64,000 nt of DNA from contig NZ_FODD01000039.1 of the NCBI RefSeq assembly GCF_900110255.1, forward strand, positions 18,365 through 82,364. The letters run 5' to 3'. The notes beneath the pieces were generated by a model. That model was not told the DNA's origin. It ran no database searches and was given only the letters and a program-made list of their open reading frames with translations. This DNA is from Actinacidiphila rubida. GTDB lineage: Bacteria; Actinomycetota; Actinomycetes; Streptomycetales; Streptomycetaceae. The stretch's first letter is position 1. Each line of letters opens with the position of its first letter. The translations under genes were made by a program, and so were the position numbers. Of this stretch, positions 1 through 8,323 are shown in pieces.

Positions 1-868
1 GGGATTCGGCCGCCTGACCGGTGGTGTTGGAGCCGGAGAAGAAGTCGACGACGAGGTCGCCGGGGTCGGTGCACAGCCGGATGAAGAACTCCGGGATTCG
101 GGGAGGGAAGCGGGCCGGGTGCGGACGGATGCCGCGGCGGCGGCACTCGCGCAGGTAGGTGTCGTTGGAGGAACTGGTCGGCACGGTGAGCAAGCTGGTG
201 GGCAGCGCTCCGCCCCGGTCGGCGTCGAAGGCGTCGCTGACGTGGTGCCCCGAAGGCCGCTGGGCGGGCGCGAAGTGCCGGCGCGGGTCTGCCAGCAGCC
301 GTCGCATCGACGCCGAGTAGGGGGTCCGCAGACCGGTGGTGTCGGCCTTCGGGAACGGCGTCTTCGACAGCCACCACACGGTGTTGACGGTGTCCTTCGC
401 ACGGATCTTGCGCTTGGTGACCCACTCGGCCGGCGACGGCAGCCGGGAAGGGTTGTGCCAGTAGACGTCCTGCGCGAGGTGGAATCCGAGCTCGTCGACC
501 AGGGCCAGCAGGACGCGGAACTGGTGCAGGGAACGCACGGGCCGGCCGCGCTGGTAGGCGCCGCCGAGGTCCAGCACCAGGCTCCCGCCCGGTTTCAGGG
601 CGCGGCGGGCGGCCTTCGCGAACGGCAGCAGCCACCCGACGTAAGCCTCTTGGTCGGCGTTGCCGTACTCCTTCGGGCGTAGCAGCGGGAACGGCGGCGA
701 CGTCACGAACAAGTCGACACTGTCGGGGACGAGTTCGGACAGAAGATGCTGGCTGTCGCCGCTGTACTGCGCGCCCAGCGAGGTCGTGTAGTGCAGTTGC
801 CCTGATGGCAGCCGGATCGAATTCGGTTCGGGTGCCAGGCAGTGTCCGGCGGACGCGGCGGCGGTCAT
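1..868 (-). CDS. DNA methyltransferase, beta-class, 3' end cut by window edge
   Basis: Partial gene; the C-terminus lies beyond base 1. The start ATG overlaps the stop of the upstream coupling ATPase gene (ATGA), so the two are translationally coupled. The protein has the catalytic motif TSPPF near residues 56-60 and the AdoMet-binding motif DFFSGSNTTG near residues 275-285. That order (catalytic motif first, FxG motif last) is the beta class of amino-methyltransferases. S-P-P-F favours N4-cytosine methylation, but N6-adenine cannot be excluded. It probably modifies the element's DNA to protect it from host restriction. No restriction endonuclease is visible next to it, so it looks like an orphan enzyme. 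Confidence 0.85.
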   Translation of the reverse strand, partial: MTAAASAGHCLAPEPNSIRLPSGQLHYTTSLGAQYSGDSQHLLSELVPDSVDLFVTSPPFPLLRPKEYGNADQEAYVGWLLPFAKAARRALKPGGSLVLDLGGAYQRGRPVRSLHQFRVLLALVDELGFHLAQDVYWHNPSRLPSPAEWVTKRKIRAKDTVNTVWWLSKTPFPKADTTGLRTPYSASMRRLLADPRRHFAPAQRPSGHHVSDAFDADRGGALPTSLLTVPTSSSNDTYLRECRRRGIRPHPARFPPRIPEFFIRLCTDPGDLVVDFFSGSNTTGQAAES

Positions 869-2667
869 GCTGCCTTCCCGACGTTGTCCTTGGTCAGCGA
901 CTTGGCTATCGCCCGCGAGGTGATGGCTCTGGAGGCGGCAGCGGAAGCAGCCGTCAGTTCGTCGGCGCCGGGTTCGGAGTACCAGGGGCGCAGCGTGAGC
1001 ATCGCGGCGCGCAGGCCGGTGGCGAACAGCAGCGCGGAGCCCTTGGCGAGAGAGCGGATCGCGTCCGGGGCGAGGATGCGTTCCTGGCGCATCGACACCG
1101 ACGTGGACTTGCCCGAGCCCGAGGTTGAGGTGGAGGTGGTGGCGACGTCGTGGTCGCCGATCAGCCGGGAGAGCTTGTCGGCAAAGTCGGGGTCGTCGAT
1201 CCCGGAGCCGATGACCTTGATCGTGGCGGCCGACCACATGGCGTCCATACCTGCGTCGCCCCAGACCTTCTGGCCTTGGCGGTAGGACTGCAGGATCGTG
1301 AGCGGGATGATCCCGCGGGATCCCAGGTGGGAGTACAGGTCCGGCAAATCGCTGATCTTGCAGACGTTGGCGGCCTCGTCGAGGATTGCCAGCATCGGCG
1401 GGTCGAGCCGGCCTCCGGCGCGTTCGGCGGCGGTGGTCGCGGTGCGCATCACGCTGTCGGCGCACGCCGCGATCAGCGCCGACGCGCCGCCACCGCCGTC
1501 CTTCGACAGCAGATACAGCGTGTCGCGGCTGCCGACAAACGCCTGCGGGTCGAACTCGGGGATGCCAGCCTGGGGGGTGACCCAGGCTGCGATGTCGCTG
1601 TTGAGCAGGCACGCCGCGTACTGCCTGGCCGTCTCGTAGATCCCGTCGCGTGTCTCGGGCGGTCCTTCCACCGTGCCCTTGAGCTGCGCGGCGACGGGGC
1701 CGAAGTGGTGGTCGCGCAGGATGTCCAGCGGGGTGCGGTCCGCGGGGAACGCGAGCCACGTCATGACGTCGGTGATCGGCCGCCTGTCATTGGCGGCGGC
1801 CAGGAAGAGCTGCGACAGGACGTTGCTGGCGGCCTTCGACCAGAAGTCGCCCTGCTGGGAGGCATCCACCGAAGCGGCGAGGAAGTGACCCGCCAGCCGT
1901 CCCGCGCCTTCGAGGGTGGTGGCGCCGGCCAGGGGGTTCCACCACAAGGTGCGCTGGGCATGGGCGATCTGCTGGGGGTCCATGGTCCAGGTCCGCCCCA
2001 CGGCCGCGCGGGCGTCGAGGGTGGCGGTGTAGGCGTCGCCGGCGGCCTTGTTGCTGGTGAGCATCACCGGGCCAGGGGAGTTGAGGATGGCCGGGATCGC
2101 GAGGCAGGTGGTCTTGCCGGAGCGGGGGGCCATGATCGCGACGGCTACGTCTTCGTAGCCCATCCGGACCTCGTGCCGGGTGCCTGCCAGGTTGCCGAGC
2201 AGGATTCCGGTCTGGTGGGGATCGGGCCTTTTGGTGTCTTTCAGGCTGGGACGCAGGGACCGGGCTTTGTTGGTGATCGCCCGGGCGAGAAGGGGCTGGA
2301 TGTCCCGGTGCTTGGCCATCCCGGCGACCGCCTTGCTCCGGCCGCTTCCGCCGCCGTTGCGGCGGAGCCACCACCAGCGCCCGGCGACGGCGGCGAGGAC
2401 GACGGTGATCAGGCCGGGGGCGATGAACCGGCCGATGAGCAGGGTGGTGTGGCCGGCACCGGGCCAGAGCAGGTCGGGGTGGAGGAGGGCGTCGGCCGGC
2501 TGGTAGGGGGCCCAAGGGCCGGAGTGGGTCAGGACGGTGGCGCAGTTCCCGCCGAGCCAGGCGGCGTTGGCGGCGGGGACGGCGAAGGCGATGGCGCCGA
2601 TGATGAGCTTGAACAGCCAGTCGGTGAGGTCTGACGTGCCGGAGCCGCGTGCGGGGTTGGAGGGCAG
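865..2667 (-). CDS. VirD4/TraG-type conjugative coupling ATPase
   Basis: Couples the relaxase-DNA complex to the transfer channel. The N-terminus carries two membrane segments (DWLFKLIIGAIAFAVPAAN and a stretch ending in GLITVVLAAVAG). An ATPase domain follows, with Walker A APRSGKTT near residue 180 and a Walker B region LAILDEAANV near residue 415, then a SRGIIPLTILQSYRQG segment typical of the TraG/VirD4 family. No ATG/GTG/TTG lies between the in-frame stop at 2713 and a Met codon at 2319, which would remove the membrane domain. The only plausible start I see is CTG at 2667, about 9 nt after GGAAG. The start is therefore uncertain, the family call is not. Stop overlaps the methyltransferase start. 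Confidence 0.85.
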   Translation of the reverse strand: MPSNPARGSGTSDLTDWLFKLIIGAIAFAVPAANAAWLGGNCATVLTHSGPWAPYQPADALLHPDLLWPGAGHTTLLIGRFIAPGLITVVLAAVAGRWWWLRRNGGGSGRSKAVAGMAKHRDIQPLLARAITNKARSLRPSLKDTKRPDPHQTGILLGNLAGTRHEVRMGYEDVAVAIMAPRSGKTTCLAIPAILNSPGPVMLTSNKAAGDAYTATLDARAAVGRTWTMDPQQIAHAQRTLWWNPLAGATTLEGAGRLAGHFLAASVDASQQGDFWSKAASNVLSQLFLAAANDRRPITDVMTWLAFPADRTPLDILRDHHFGPVAAQLKGTVEGPPETRDGIYETARQYAACLLNSDIAAWVTPQAGIPEFDPQAFVGSRDTLYLLSKDGGGGASALIAACADSVMRTATTAAERAGGRLDPPMLAILDEAANVCKISDLPDLYSHLGSRGIIPLTILQSYRQGQKVWGDAGMDAMWSAATIKVIGSGIDDPDFADKLSRLIGDHDVATTSTSTSGSGKSTSVSMRQERILAPDAIRSLAKGSALLFATGLRAAMLTLRPWYSEPGADELTAASAAASRAITSRAIAKSLTKDNVGKAA

Positions 2668-2712
2668 GGACGTCTTCTTCCGGGACGGGGTGGTTGCCGA
2701 GACGGTGCCGGA

Positions 2713-3099
2713 TCAGTGGACCGGGCGGGGCGCGGCGGCCGGCGCCGGCCTGCCGTAAGCCGCCGTGGTCAGAGCGGGACCCTCCGGAGCGGCAGGGCCG
2801 CGCTTGGCACCCGGCTGCGCCTGGGGCCCTGGGCTGCGTTCGAGCGCGGCGGCCAGGCCAGCGTCGATGCCGATCCGGATGCCCAGATGCCGGGCGTCGG
2901 AGCGGAGCCTGGTCACTGCCGTGCGGATCGCGGTGGGGTCGTTGGGGGTGGCGGGCAGGGTGTAGCGGAAGTCGCCGGGCTGCAGGGTGAAGCCGGCGTG
3001 GCTGAGCAGGTCGTGCTCGACGCCGGGCTCTTCTTCGGTGGTCAGAGCGAGCAGGCCCAGCGCGTGGTGCTGGCCGACGGTGATGCGGACGGGCTCGAT
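2713..3099 (-). CDS. hypothetical protein, small, alanine/proline-rich C-terminus
   Basis: About 128 residues, family not recognised. The N-terminal half looks globular (EPVRITVGQHHALGLLAL, then a GDFRYTLPATPNDP segment) and the C-terminal 40 residues are low-complexity Ala/Pro/Gly. The open frame, which begins after the stop at 3157, contains no ATG/GTG/TTG before an internal GTG. The Shine-Dalgarno sequence TTGGAG is followed after 8 nt by ATC, which I take as the start. The stop TGA at 2713 is in the same frame as the downstream coupling protein, whose gene follows directly, so the two are probably one transcript. Confidence 0.6.
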   Translation of the reverse strand: MEPVRITVGQHHALGLLALTTEEEPGVEHDLLSHAGFTLQPGDFRYTLPATPNDPTAIRTAVTRLRSDARHLGIRIGIDAGLAAALERSPGPQAQPGAKRGPAAPEGPALTTAAYGRPAPAAAPRPVH

Positions 3100-3156
3100 G
3101 GTGAGAACTCCAAGGATGGATCGGGGACGCTGTTGTGGGTGCGGTTGCCGACGGGG

Positions 3157-3756
3157 TCAGCGCAGGCGCCTGTGCTGGGGATGACCGGGCGGCTGCGGCG
3201 GCAGCTCGGCGGGGTCCTGGGCGCGGCCGTGTTCGGCGGACGGGCCAGCGGCTTCGCGGTCTTGGCCGGCGGCTCGGGCGATCTGGTTCAGGACGTGGCC
3301 GCCGTCGGCCCATTCGCACAGATAGCCCCAGGCTTCGGCGTTGCGCTCGGCCAGCGGTTCGTCGTAGCCGTCTGTGCCGGGCACGGCGCTGGCTGGCAGC
3401 GCGTCGCGTTCGGCCTGCCACAGGACTTGGGCGTGCTCCAGGCCGACCCGGGCTTCGTCGAGACGGGTGAGCGTGCCGCGCCAGTGCGGCTGGCGCTCGG
3501 CTGCGGGCAGCGCGGCAACTTGGCGTTCGGCGAGGGCCAGAAGTTCCTCCAGGTTCGGGCGGAGTGGCTCGAAGGCCCGCCAGGTGTCGGCGTCGCGCTG
3601 ACGCTGGCGGCGACCGTACGCAAGGTCGTCCAGTGGCCAGCCTTGGTCGTCGACGCGGGTGTCGGTGTAGGCGTGCCAGTCCCGGAGGATGTGTGCGGCA
3701 GCCCGGGCGTAGACGGTGAGCCGGTCCAGGAGGAGCTGGTGGTGGGCGGGGTCGAT
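3157..3756 (-). CDS. hypothetical helical protein in the conjugation operon
   Basis: About 199 residues, mostly helical and rich in Trp, Arg and Glu (LLLDRLTVYARAAAHILRDW; NAEAWGYLCEWADGGHVLNQ). The family is not recognised. The upstream part of the open frame has no ATG/GTG/TTG; the first is a GTG at 3384 deep inside the protein. The best start is ATC, 10 nt after AGAGAGG. A 165-bp gap separates it from the upstream DUF317 gene, so it may have its own promoter. It lies upstream of the coupling ATPase in the same orientation and may serve transfer, but nothing in the sequence shows that directly. Confidence 0.6.
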   Translation of the reverse strand: MDPAHHQLLLDRLTVYARAAAHILRDWHAYTDTRVDDQGWPLDDLAYGRRQRQRDADTWRAFEPLRPNLEELLALAERQVAALPAAERQPHWRGTLTRLDEARVGLEHAQVLWQAERDALPASAVPGTDGYDEPLAERNAEAWGYLCEWADGGHVLNQIARAAGQDREAAGPSAEHGRAQDPAELPPQPPGHPQHRRLR

Positions 3757-3920
3757 AGGACTAGGGCCTCTCTGTGGAGCGGGAGTTGGCGGCGCGCGGG
3801 TGCCACGGTCTTTTTCATGGCCGGCCTGCGGGTAGCCAGTGCCGCGATGGTCCTGCGCTGTTTGCGGGCTGCGTGGCGTGTGGTCGGGTCACCGGGACTC
3901 CTCGCGCGCAGGCCGCTGCC

Positions 3921-4922
3921 TTAGCCGGGGCTGGTTGGCGTGCTGGTGGGCGCGGGCACGCAGCAGCGCCAGCGCAGTGATCCGGGCGCGAGGGCGGCGC
4001 CGGACCGGGGTGGTGGGGTGGAGGTGGGCCATCGGCTCCTTGGCGGGTGTGTGGCGCGGGGCGGGGCTGCTGGGCCGGGCGGGACTGCTGGCAGCGGCGG
4101 AAGTGGGACTGCCTGCCGGATCCGGACAGGGCGGGGGCGCAGGCGGGCGGTGGCGAGGGTGCGGGCGGAACGAGCCCAGGCCGCGGCGCGCCCTGCGGCA
4201 GTACGGGTCTGGTGCCAGGCGGCGAGCTGGCAGGGCAGCACCGCGTACGCGGTGGTTGCGACGTGCGGGGCGCTGGCGAACGGGATCCGGCCCGGCGGGC
4301 GCAGGACCGGTTGGGGGTCGGCGAGCGCGGCAGCGAACCCTTCGACCGCGTGCAGCGGAGTGTGCTCGGAGAAACCGGCAGTCCGCAGCGGAACGCTGCG
4401 GCCCCTGGTGCCAGGTGTGTGGGCGCTGGCCATCCAGATTGCGGTGTCGCCTTCGCGTCGGTACTGCAGGCTCGCAGTGCCTTCGGGGTGGTCGGCGCTC
4501 TGCTGCTCCCCACCCTTGCCGGGCTTCCGCCCGAGGGCGGTGGCCCGGCCCAGGGCGTCGGGTGCGTGGGCGGGGCGCGGCCCTGCGAGGGCGTCGGTCA
4601 GGCCGGCGAGAATCTCCACCGGGACGGCGGCGCCGAGGGTGGCGTGCCAGGCGGGCTGACCGGGAGGGGCGCCGGAAACGATCCACATCGGCGGGCTGGT
4701 GTGGGAGCTGTAGCCGACCCGCACGAACTTGTCGGGGCTTTCGAGCACGAGCGGTGCGCCGGACTTGGGGGTGCGGTTCTTCCAACCAGCCCCGGCCAGG
4801 TAGGCGGTGATGTGGGTGAGGTCGCCGCCTCCGGCAAGGTGCCGGGGCCGGACCAAGTAGTGCTGGCGGGGCACGTCGCCAGCCATGGCGGCCGGTCCCC
4901 AGCGCGGTTGCCGCTGCTTCAT
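3921..4922 (-). CDS. DUF317 protein with two repeats
   Basis: 333 residues. DUF317 is an uncharacterised family common in Streptomyces and its plasmids. Two copies of the domain are recognisable: one starts with QHYLVRPRHLAGGGDLTHI near residue 20, the second ends with HTPLHAVEGFAAALADPQPV near residue 200. The last 110 residues are a low-complexity Arg/Pro/Ala tail. The start ATG overlaps the stop of the upstream gene (ATGA), so translation is coupled. Two other DUF317 proteins lie in this window (start 16487 on the minus strand, start 41714 on the plus strand). Function unknown; a role in transfer or spread is only a guess from location. Confidence 0.8.
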   Translation of the reverse strand: MKQRQPRWGPAAMAGDVPRQHYLVRPRHLAGGGDLTHITAYLAGAGWKNRTPKSGAPLVLESPDKFVRVGYSSHTSPPMWIVSGAPPGQPAWHATLGAAVPVEILAGLTDALAGPRPAHAPDALGRATALGRKPGKGGEQQSADHPEGTASLQYRREGDTAIWMASAHTPGTRGRSVPLRTAGFSEHTPLHAVEGFAAALADPQPVLRPPGRIPFASAPHVATTAYAVLPCQLAAWHQTRTAAGRAAAWARSARTLATARLRPRPVRIRQAVPLPPLPAVPPGPAAPPRATHPPRSRWPTSTPPPRSGAALAPGSLRWRCCVPAPTSTPTSPG

Positions 4923-5266
4923 CGCGTCCGCCTCGCCGGGACCGGTGTGGTGGTCAGAGCGGCTGGTTCTGACGCAGGAGTGAGGGCCGGGTTGAGTTCG
5001 GCGTCCAGGCGAAGGACGAGGTCGTACAGGTCGTCGGCGGCCTGCCCGTACAAGCCGGCGTGGGGGTCACCGTGGTGCTGGGCGCGGTAGGAGGCGGTGG
5101 CCAGCAGCATCACGACCCGGCCGAGCACACCGTCCTCCGAGGTGGTCGCGTCGCTGAGGATCTGGCGGGTTTCGTCGGGGCCGGCTGCCCCGAGGTGTTC
5201 GGCGAGCCGGTCGATCTGGCGCGCGGCTTCGCGGGCGAAATCAGCGGTGAAGGCAGCTGACGGCAG
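4919..5266 (-). CDS. hypothetical helical protein with CTG start
   Basis: About 115 residues, largely helical (DFAREAARQIDRLAEHLGAA; QAADDLYDLVLRLDAEL), with no recognised family. A perfect Shine-Dalgarno sequence AAAGGAG is followed after 5 nt by CTG CCG TCA. The first ATG/GTG/TTG in the frame is 46 codons further in, inside the helical body, so CTG is the most likely start. Its stop overlaps the ATG of the downstream DUF317 gene. Similar small helical proteins sit next to DUF317 genes elsewhere in this window, so they may be partners. Confidence 0.7.
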   Translation of the reverse strand: MPSAAFTADFAREAARQIDRLAEHLGAAGPDETRQILSDATTSEDGVLGRVVMLLATASYRAQHHGDPHAGLYGQAADDLYDLVLRLDAELNPALTPASEPAALTTTPVPARRTR

Positions 5267-5456
5267 GGGCGCTCCTTTCCTGGAGGCGGACGCGAGGGGG
5301 GCTGCAGCCGCTGGCCAGGGGTTCAGCAGCGGACGCCTGCGCCGGGCCGGCAGGTTGCGGCGGCACCGCGTGGGTGACCGGTCCGGCGAAGGCGGCGAGC
5401 GCCGCCTCGTCGACGACGCCGGGGTCGATTGTGGCGCGGAACCCGGTCACGTGCAC
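5241..5456 (-). CDS. small ORF, possible 71-residue protein
   Basis: Begins GTG CAC GTG ACC. The first 30 residues (HVTGFRATIDPGVVDEAALAAF) look protein-like, the rest is Pro/Ala-rich. It overlaps the next gene by 26 nt and follows the ATP-grasp gene after about 100 nt. No good ribosome binding site is visible, so it may not be translated. Confidence 0.3.
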   Translation of the reverse strand: MHVTGFRATIDPGVVDEAALAAFAGPVTHAVPPQPAGPAQASAAEPLASGCSPPRVRLQERSAPAVSCLHR

Positions 5457-5554
5457 CGCGCCGCAGGCCCGGCCTGGCGGCTTGGCGGTGGTTGTCGTCG
5501 GGCAAGGGCACTACCGGCACGGGCCGATGCGCCCGGGTATTGGAGAAGGATGGG

Positions 5555-6826
5555 TCAGCGCTCGGACGCGACAGCCGCCGGGGCTGGTGTGACCTGGATG
5601 TCGAGAGCGGCGCGTAGGTCTGTGACCTCCCGGTCCAGCTGGGTCAGGTCGCGGGGGCGGTAGAGGATACGGCCGGCTCCGGTGACGGTGCCCGCGGTGG
5701 CCGGGACGGGTTCGCCGGGACGGAGGTTGATCGTCGCGGCGATAACGCCGGGAAGCTGCTCGATGCTCTGGGCGGTGGCCGCGTGGGTGACGGTCCCGGG
5801 CGGTGCGGCGATCATGACGGCGGTCAGGGCGGGGTATCGGGGTACCGCGGTCAGGGCAGGGCGTTGGCCGGTGGCGAGGGCGGCGAGCGTTGCGGGGACG
5901 TTGATGCCGTACATCAGGCCTGTGAGTTCGGTGATGCAGTCGCCGCCGGGGCGGGCGGCGGCTTCTCCGACGTGCAGCCGGCCGTCGGTGGTGCGCAGGA
6001 TCTCGCAGTGCACGGCGCCGGTCTGGGCGCCGAGCGCGGCGGCGGCGCGGCGGGCGAGGTCGGTCACCGCGGGGGCTTCGGGGTGGTCGGGGGGCAGGAC
6101 GGTGTCGTAGGAGGCGGATCCGACGGTGCGCAAGAGCGGCTGGTCGTAGCGTCCGGGGGCCGCCAGCAGGATCTCGCCGTCGTGGGCGTACAGGTCGACG
6201 AAGTATTCGTCGGCCAGGTCCAGGAAGGTCTCGACGAGGAAGCCATCCTGGGCGCCGTGCAGGGAGTCCAGGGCGTGGCCGGCGTGGAAGCGGCCGGTGA
6301 CGTCGGGGACGCGGGAGTCGAAGGCGCCCGCGTTGAGGAGTTCACCGAGGTGGATCTCTGAGCGGATGACGAAGGTGTTCCAGGTGGCTGCGCCCGCGCG
6401 GGGTTTGACGATCACGGGCCAGCCCAGAACCGCCGCGGCGGCGGGAATCTCGTTCGCGTGGTGGACCAACTGGTGGCCGGCGACTGGCAGACCGGCAGCC
6501 AGCAGCGCGTTCTTCATCAGGTGCTTGTCGGTGTAGCGGTGGGCGGCGTCCACGCCGAGGCCCGGCAGGCCGCGCAGGTGGCGTAGGTGGGCGGCGGCGA
6601 CGATGCACTGCTCGTCGATCGTGGCGACCGCGCCGACCGGGGGTAGCGAGGGTTCCAAGGCCGTGAGGGCGTCGAGGTCGTCCCAGTGTCTGATGGTGTG
6701 CACCTGGACACCGGGCGGCGGGTGGTCGGGGCCGGGCGCGGGAGTCAGGAGGGTGACGGTGTGTCCGGCCGTCAGGAGAGCGGTTTCCATGGTGGGGTTG
6801 CCGGTGGCGAGGACGAGAACGTGCAG
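5555..6826 (-). CDS. ATP-grasp ligase (first of a tandem pair)
   Basis: 423 residues. ATP-grasp enzymes activate a carboxylate as an acyl phosphate and join it to an amine or similar group; this type resembles amino-acid ligases. It opens with a Rossmann-like strand (HVLVLATGNPTM). Then come the ATP-binding strand GWPVIVKPRAGAA, the glutamate-rich strand FLVETFLDLADEYFVDLY and the metal-binding segment HCEILRTTDGRLHVGEAAARPGG. Substrates cannot be read from the sequence. Shine-Dalgarno GAAAGG is followed after 7 nt by CTG CAC GTT, matching the expected N-terminus of the fold, so CTG is taken as the start. It lies 34 nt downstream of a second ATP-grasp gene. Confidence 0.85.
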   Translation of the reverse strand: MHVLVLATGNPTMETALLTAGHTVTLLTPAPGPDHPPPGVQVHTIRHWDDLDALTALEPSLPPVGAVATIDEQCIVAAAHLRHLRGLPGLGVDAAHRYTDKHLMKNALLAAGLPVAGHQLVHHANEIPAAAAVLGWPVIVKPRAGAATWNTFVIRSEIHLGELLNAGAFDSRVPDVTGRFHAGHALDSLHGAQDGFLVETFLDLADEYFVDLYAHDGEILLAAPGRYDQPLLRTVGSASYDTVLPPDHPEAPAVTDLARRAAAALGAQTGAVHCEILRTTDGRLHVGEAAARPGGDCITELTGLMYGINVPATLAALATGQRPALTAVPRYPALTAVMIAAPPGTVTHAATAQSIEQLPGVIAATINLRPGEPVPATAGTVTGAGRILYRPRDLTQLDREVTDLRAALDIQVTPAPAAVASER

Positions 6827-6860
6827 GGTGGGGCCTTTCAGCGGTGAGCGGTGGCTGGGC

Positions 6861-8135
6861 TTAGGAGGGCTGGCGTTCGGCACGGGCGGCGATGTCCACG
6901 CGCCATGCCTTGATGGCGTCCAAGGCCGCCTGTTCGGCCTGCTCGGCGGTGGCGCCTTGGGTGAAGACGTGGGTGGCCAGGGCGGTGCTGCCGTGCGGCC
7001 CGCCGGCTGTGGCGCCGGGGTGCAGGTCGGTGTGGGCGTCGATGACGCCCGGCAGGCGCCGGATCTCTTCCGCGGGGGTGATGGCGGTGACGATGCCGGA
7101 CGGGGTGACCGCCGACACCCAGGCGGTGGTCTGCGTAGCCGTGGACAGCCGGACCTGCGGGCGGGTGCCAGTAGCCAGGTCGGCGGCCAGTTCAGGCACG
7201 TCGACCTTGTGGTGCAGGCGGAGCAGGTGCGGCACGCGCGCTCCGCCCGGTCGCAGGCCGATCTCCCCGACCCGCCATACACCCTGCTCGTCGCGCAGAA
7301 CTTCGACGTGGGCGAAGCCGGTGGTCAGGTTCAGGGCGTCGGCGGCGGCGCGAGCCAGCGCGGTGGTCGCGTCGTGCTCGGGGCCGGGCTGGAGCAGAAC
7401 GGAGCCGACCAGCGGGCTGCCGAGCACCGGGGCGACGTACCGAGCGGGTAGGGCGTACAGCTCCCGACCGTGATCGCGCAGGATCTCGACGTGGTACTCG
7501 GCCCGGACACGGACGAGGGCTTCGACCAGTAGCCCGCCCGGGACCTCGTCGGCCGGCCGGTCCAGTCCGGAGGCGATCATCCACGCCGGCAGGCCCGCGG
7601 TGCCCGCGAACGCCCCTGCGGCAAGGAGCTCGTCCAGGTGCGTCCGGTCGCGGACGACGTGGGTGCCCAGCGTCCCGAAGCCGCGGCGGGGCTTGACCAC
7701 CACCGGCCAACCCAGGTGGCGGGCTGCCGCGTCCGCGGCGCCGGCCACGGTGGTGGTCCGGCGGTGCCCGGTGACGGGCACACCGGACCGCCCGAGGAGA
7801 TCCTTCTGGACTGCCTTGTCGGTGGCGGCGACGGACTGTGCCCAGGTGAGGCCGCCGTGGAGCTGCAGCAGGCCGCGCAGCAGGGCCGCCGGGCGAAGGC
7901 ACGGCTCGTCGATGGTCTCCACCGCGCGCAAAGGCAGGTCGCCCAGTGTGTCGGCCAGCCTCACCAACTGGCCGAGGTCGTCCCAGTCCGATATTGCCCG
8001 CACCATGTACCGCCCGCCGGCCGAGATTCGGCGCTCGGCCAGAACAGCTTCGGGCACCACGGCCAGAACGCGTTCACCGCGGGCGGCCAGGGAATCTTCC
8101 AGGGTGGTGCGCAGGGCGGAGACAACAACGATCAA
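6861..8135 (-). CDS. ATP-grasp ligase (second of a tandem pair)
   Basis: 424 residues, same fold as its downstream neighbour but clearly diverged. Visible segments are the N-terminal strand IVVVSALRTTLEDSLAARG, the ATP-binding strand GWPVVVKPRRGFGTLGTHVV, GGLLVEALVRVRAEYHVEIL and the C-terminal metal site HVEVLRDEQGVWRVGEIGLR. Start TTG (second of two adjacent TTGs) lies 6 nt after CCCGGAG. The gene is first after a 188-nt gap that contains a strong hairpin, so it probably begins a new transcription unit. Two ligases in a row suggest successive amide bonds in one small molecule. Confidence 0.85.
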   Translation of the reverse strand: MIVVVSALRTTLEDSLAARGERVLAVVPEAVLAERRISAGGRYMVRAISDWDDLGQLVRLADTLGDLPLRAVETIDEPCLRPAALLRGLLQLHGGLTWAQSVAATDKAVQKDLLGRSGVPVTGHRRTTTVAGAADAAARHLGWPVVVKPRRGFGTLGTHVVRDRTHLDELLAAGAFAGTAGLPAWMIASGLDRPADEVPGGLLVEALVRVRAEYHVEILRDHGRELYALPARYVAPVLGSPLVGSVLLQPGPEHDATTALARAAADALNLTTGFAHVEVLRDEQGVWRVGEIGLRPGGARVPHLLRLHHKVDVPELAADLATGTRPQVRLSTATQTTAWVSAVTPSGIVTAITPAEEIRRLPGVIDAHTDLHPGATAGGPHGSTALATHVFTQGATAEQAEQAALDAIKAWRVDIAARAERQPS

Positions 8136-8215
8136 CAAGAACTCCGGGAGATGAGGGAAACGGTGGGCGTGAGTGCCGGTGACCGGCCGGGTAGTAGGTG
8201 GCCCGCTACGGCGCA

Positions 8216-8257
8216 GAAGGCGCCGGAGGCGGGAGGGTGACGGCATCCGGCGCCTTC
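8216..8257 (-). terminator. hairpin between two minus-strand units
   Basis: A perfect 12-bp inverted repeat (GAAGGCGCCGGA and its complement) with an 18-nt loop. It sits in the gap after the gene ending at 8324 and before the ATP-grasp pair. There is no U-run, as is usual for Streptomyces terminators. Confidence 0.6.
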
Positions 8258-8323
8258 GTGTGCTCCCGGGACGCGGGCACGGTCTGAGGGATGCGGGGGC
8301 CGCCCGTGCGGACGGGCGAAGGG

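Noticed and set aside
119..2634. Long plus-strand open frames opposite the methyltransferase and coupling ATPase genes
   Set aside because: High-GC shadows: Gly/Arg/Val-rich translations without motifs, while the opposite strand has clear catalytic motifs.
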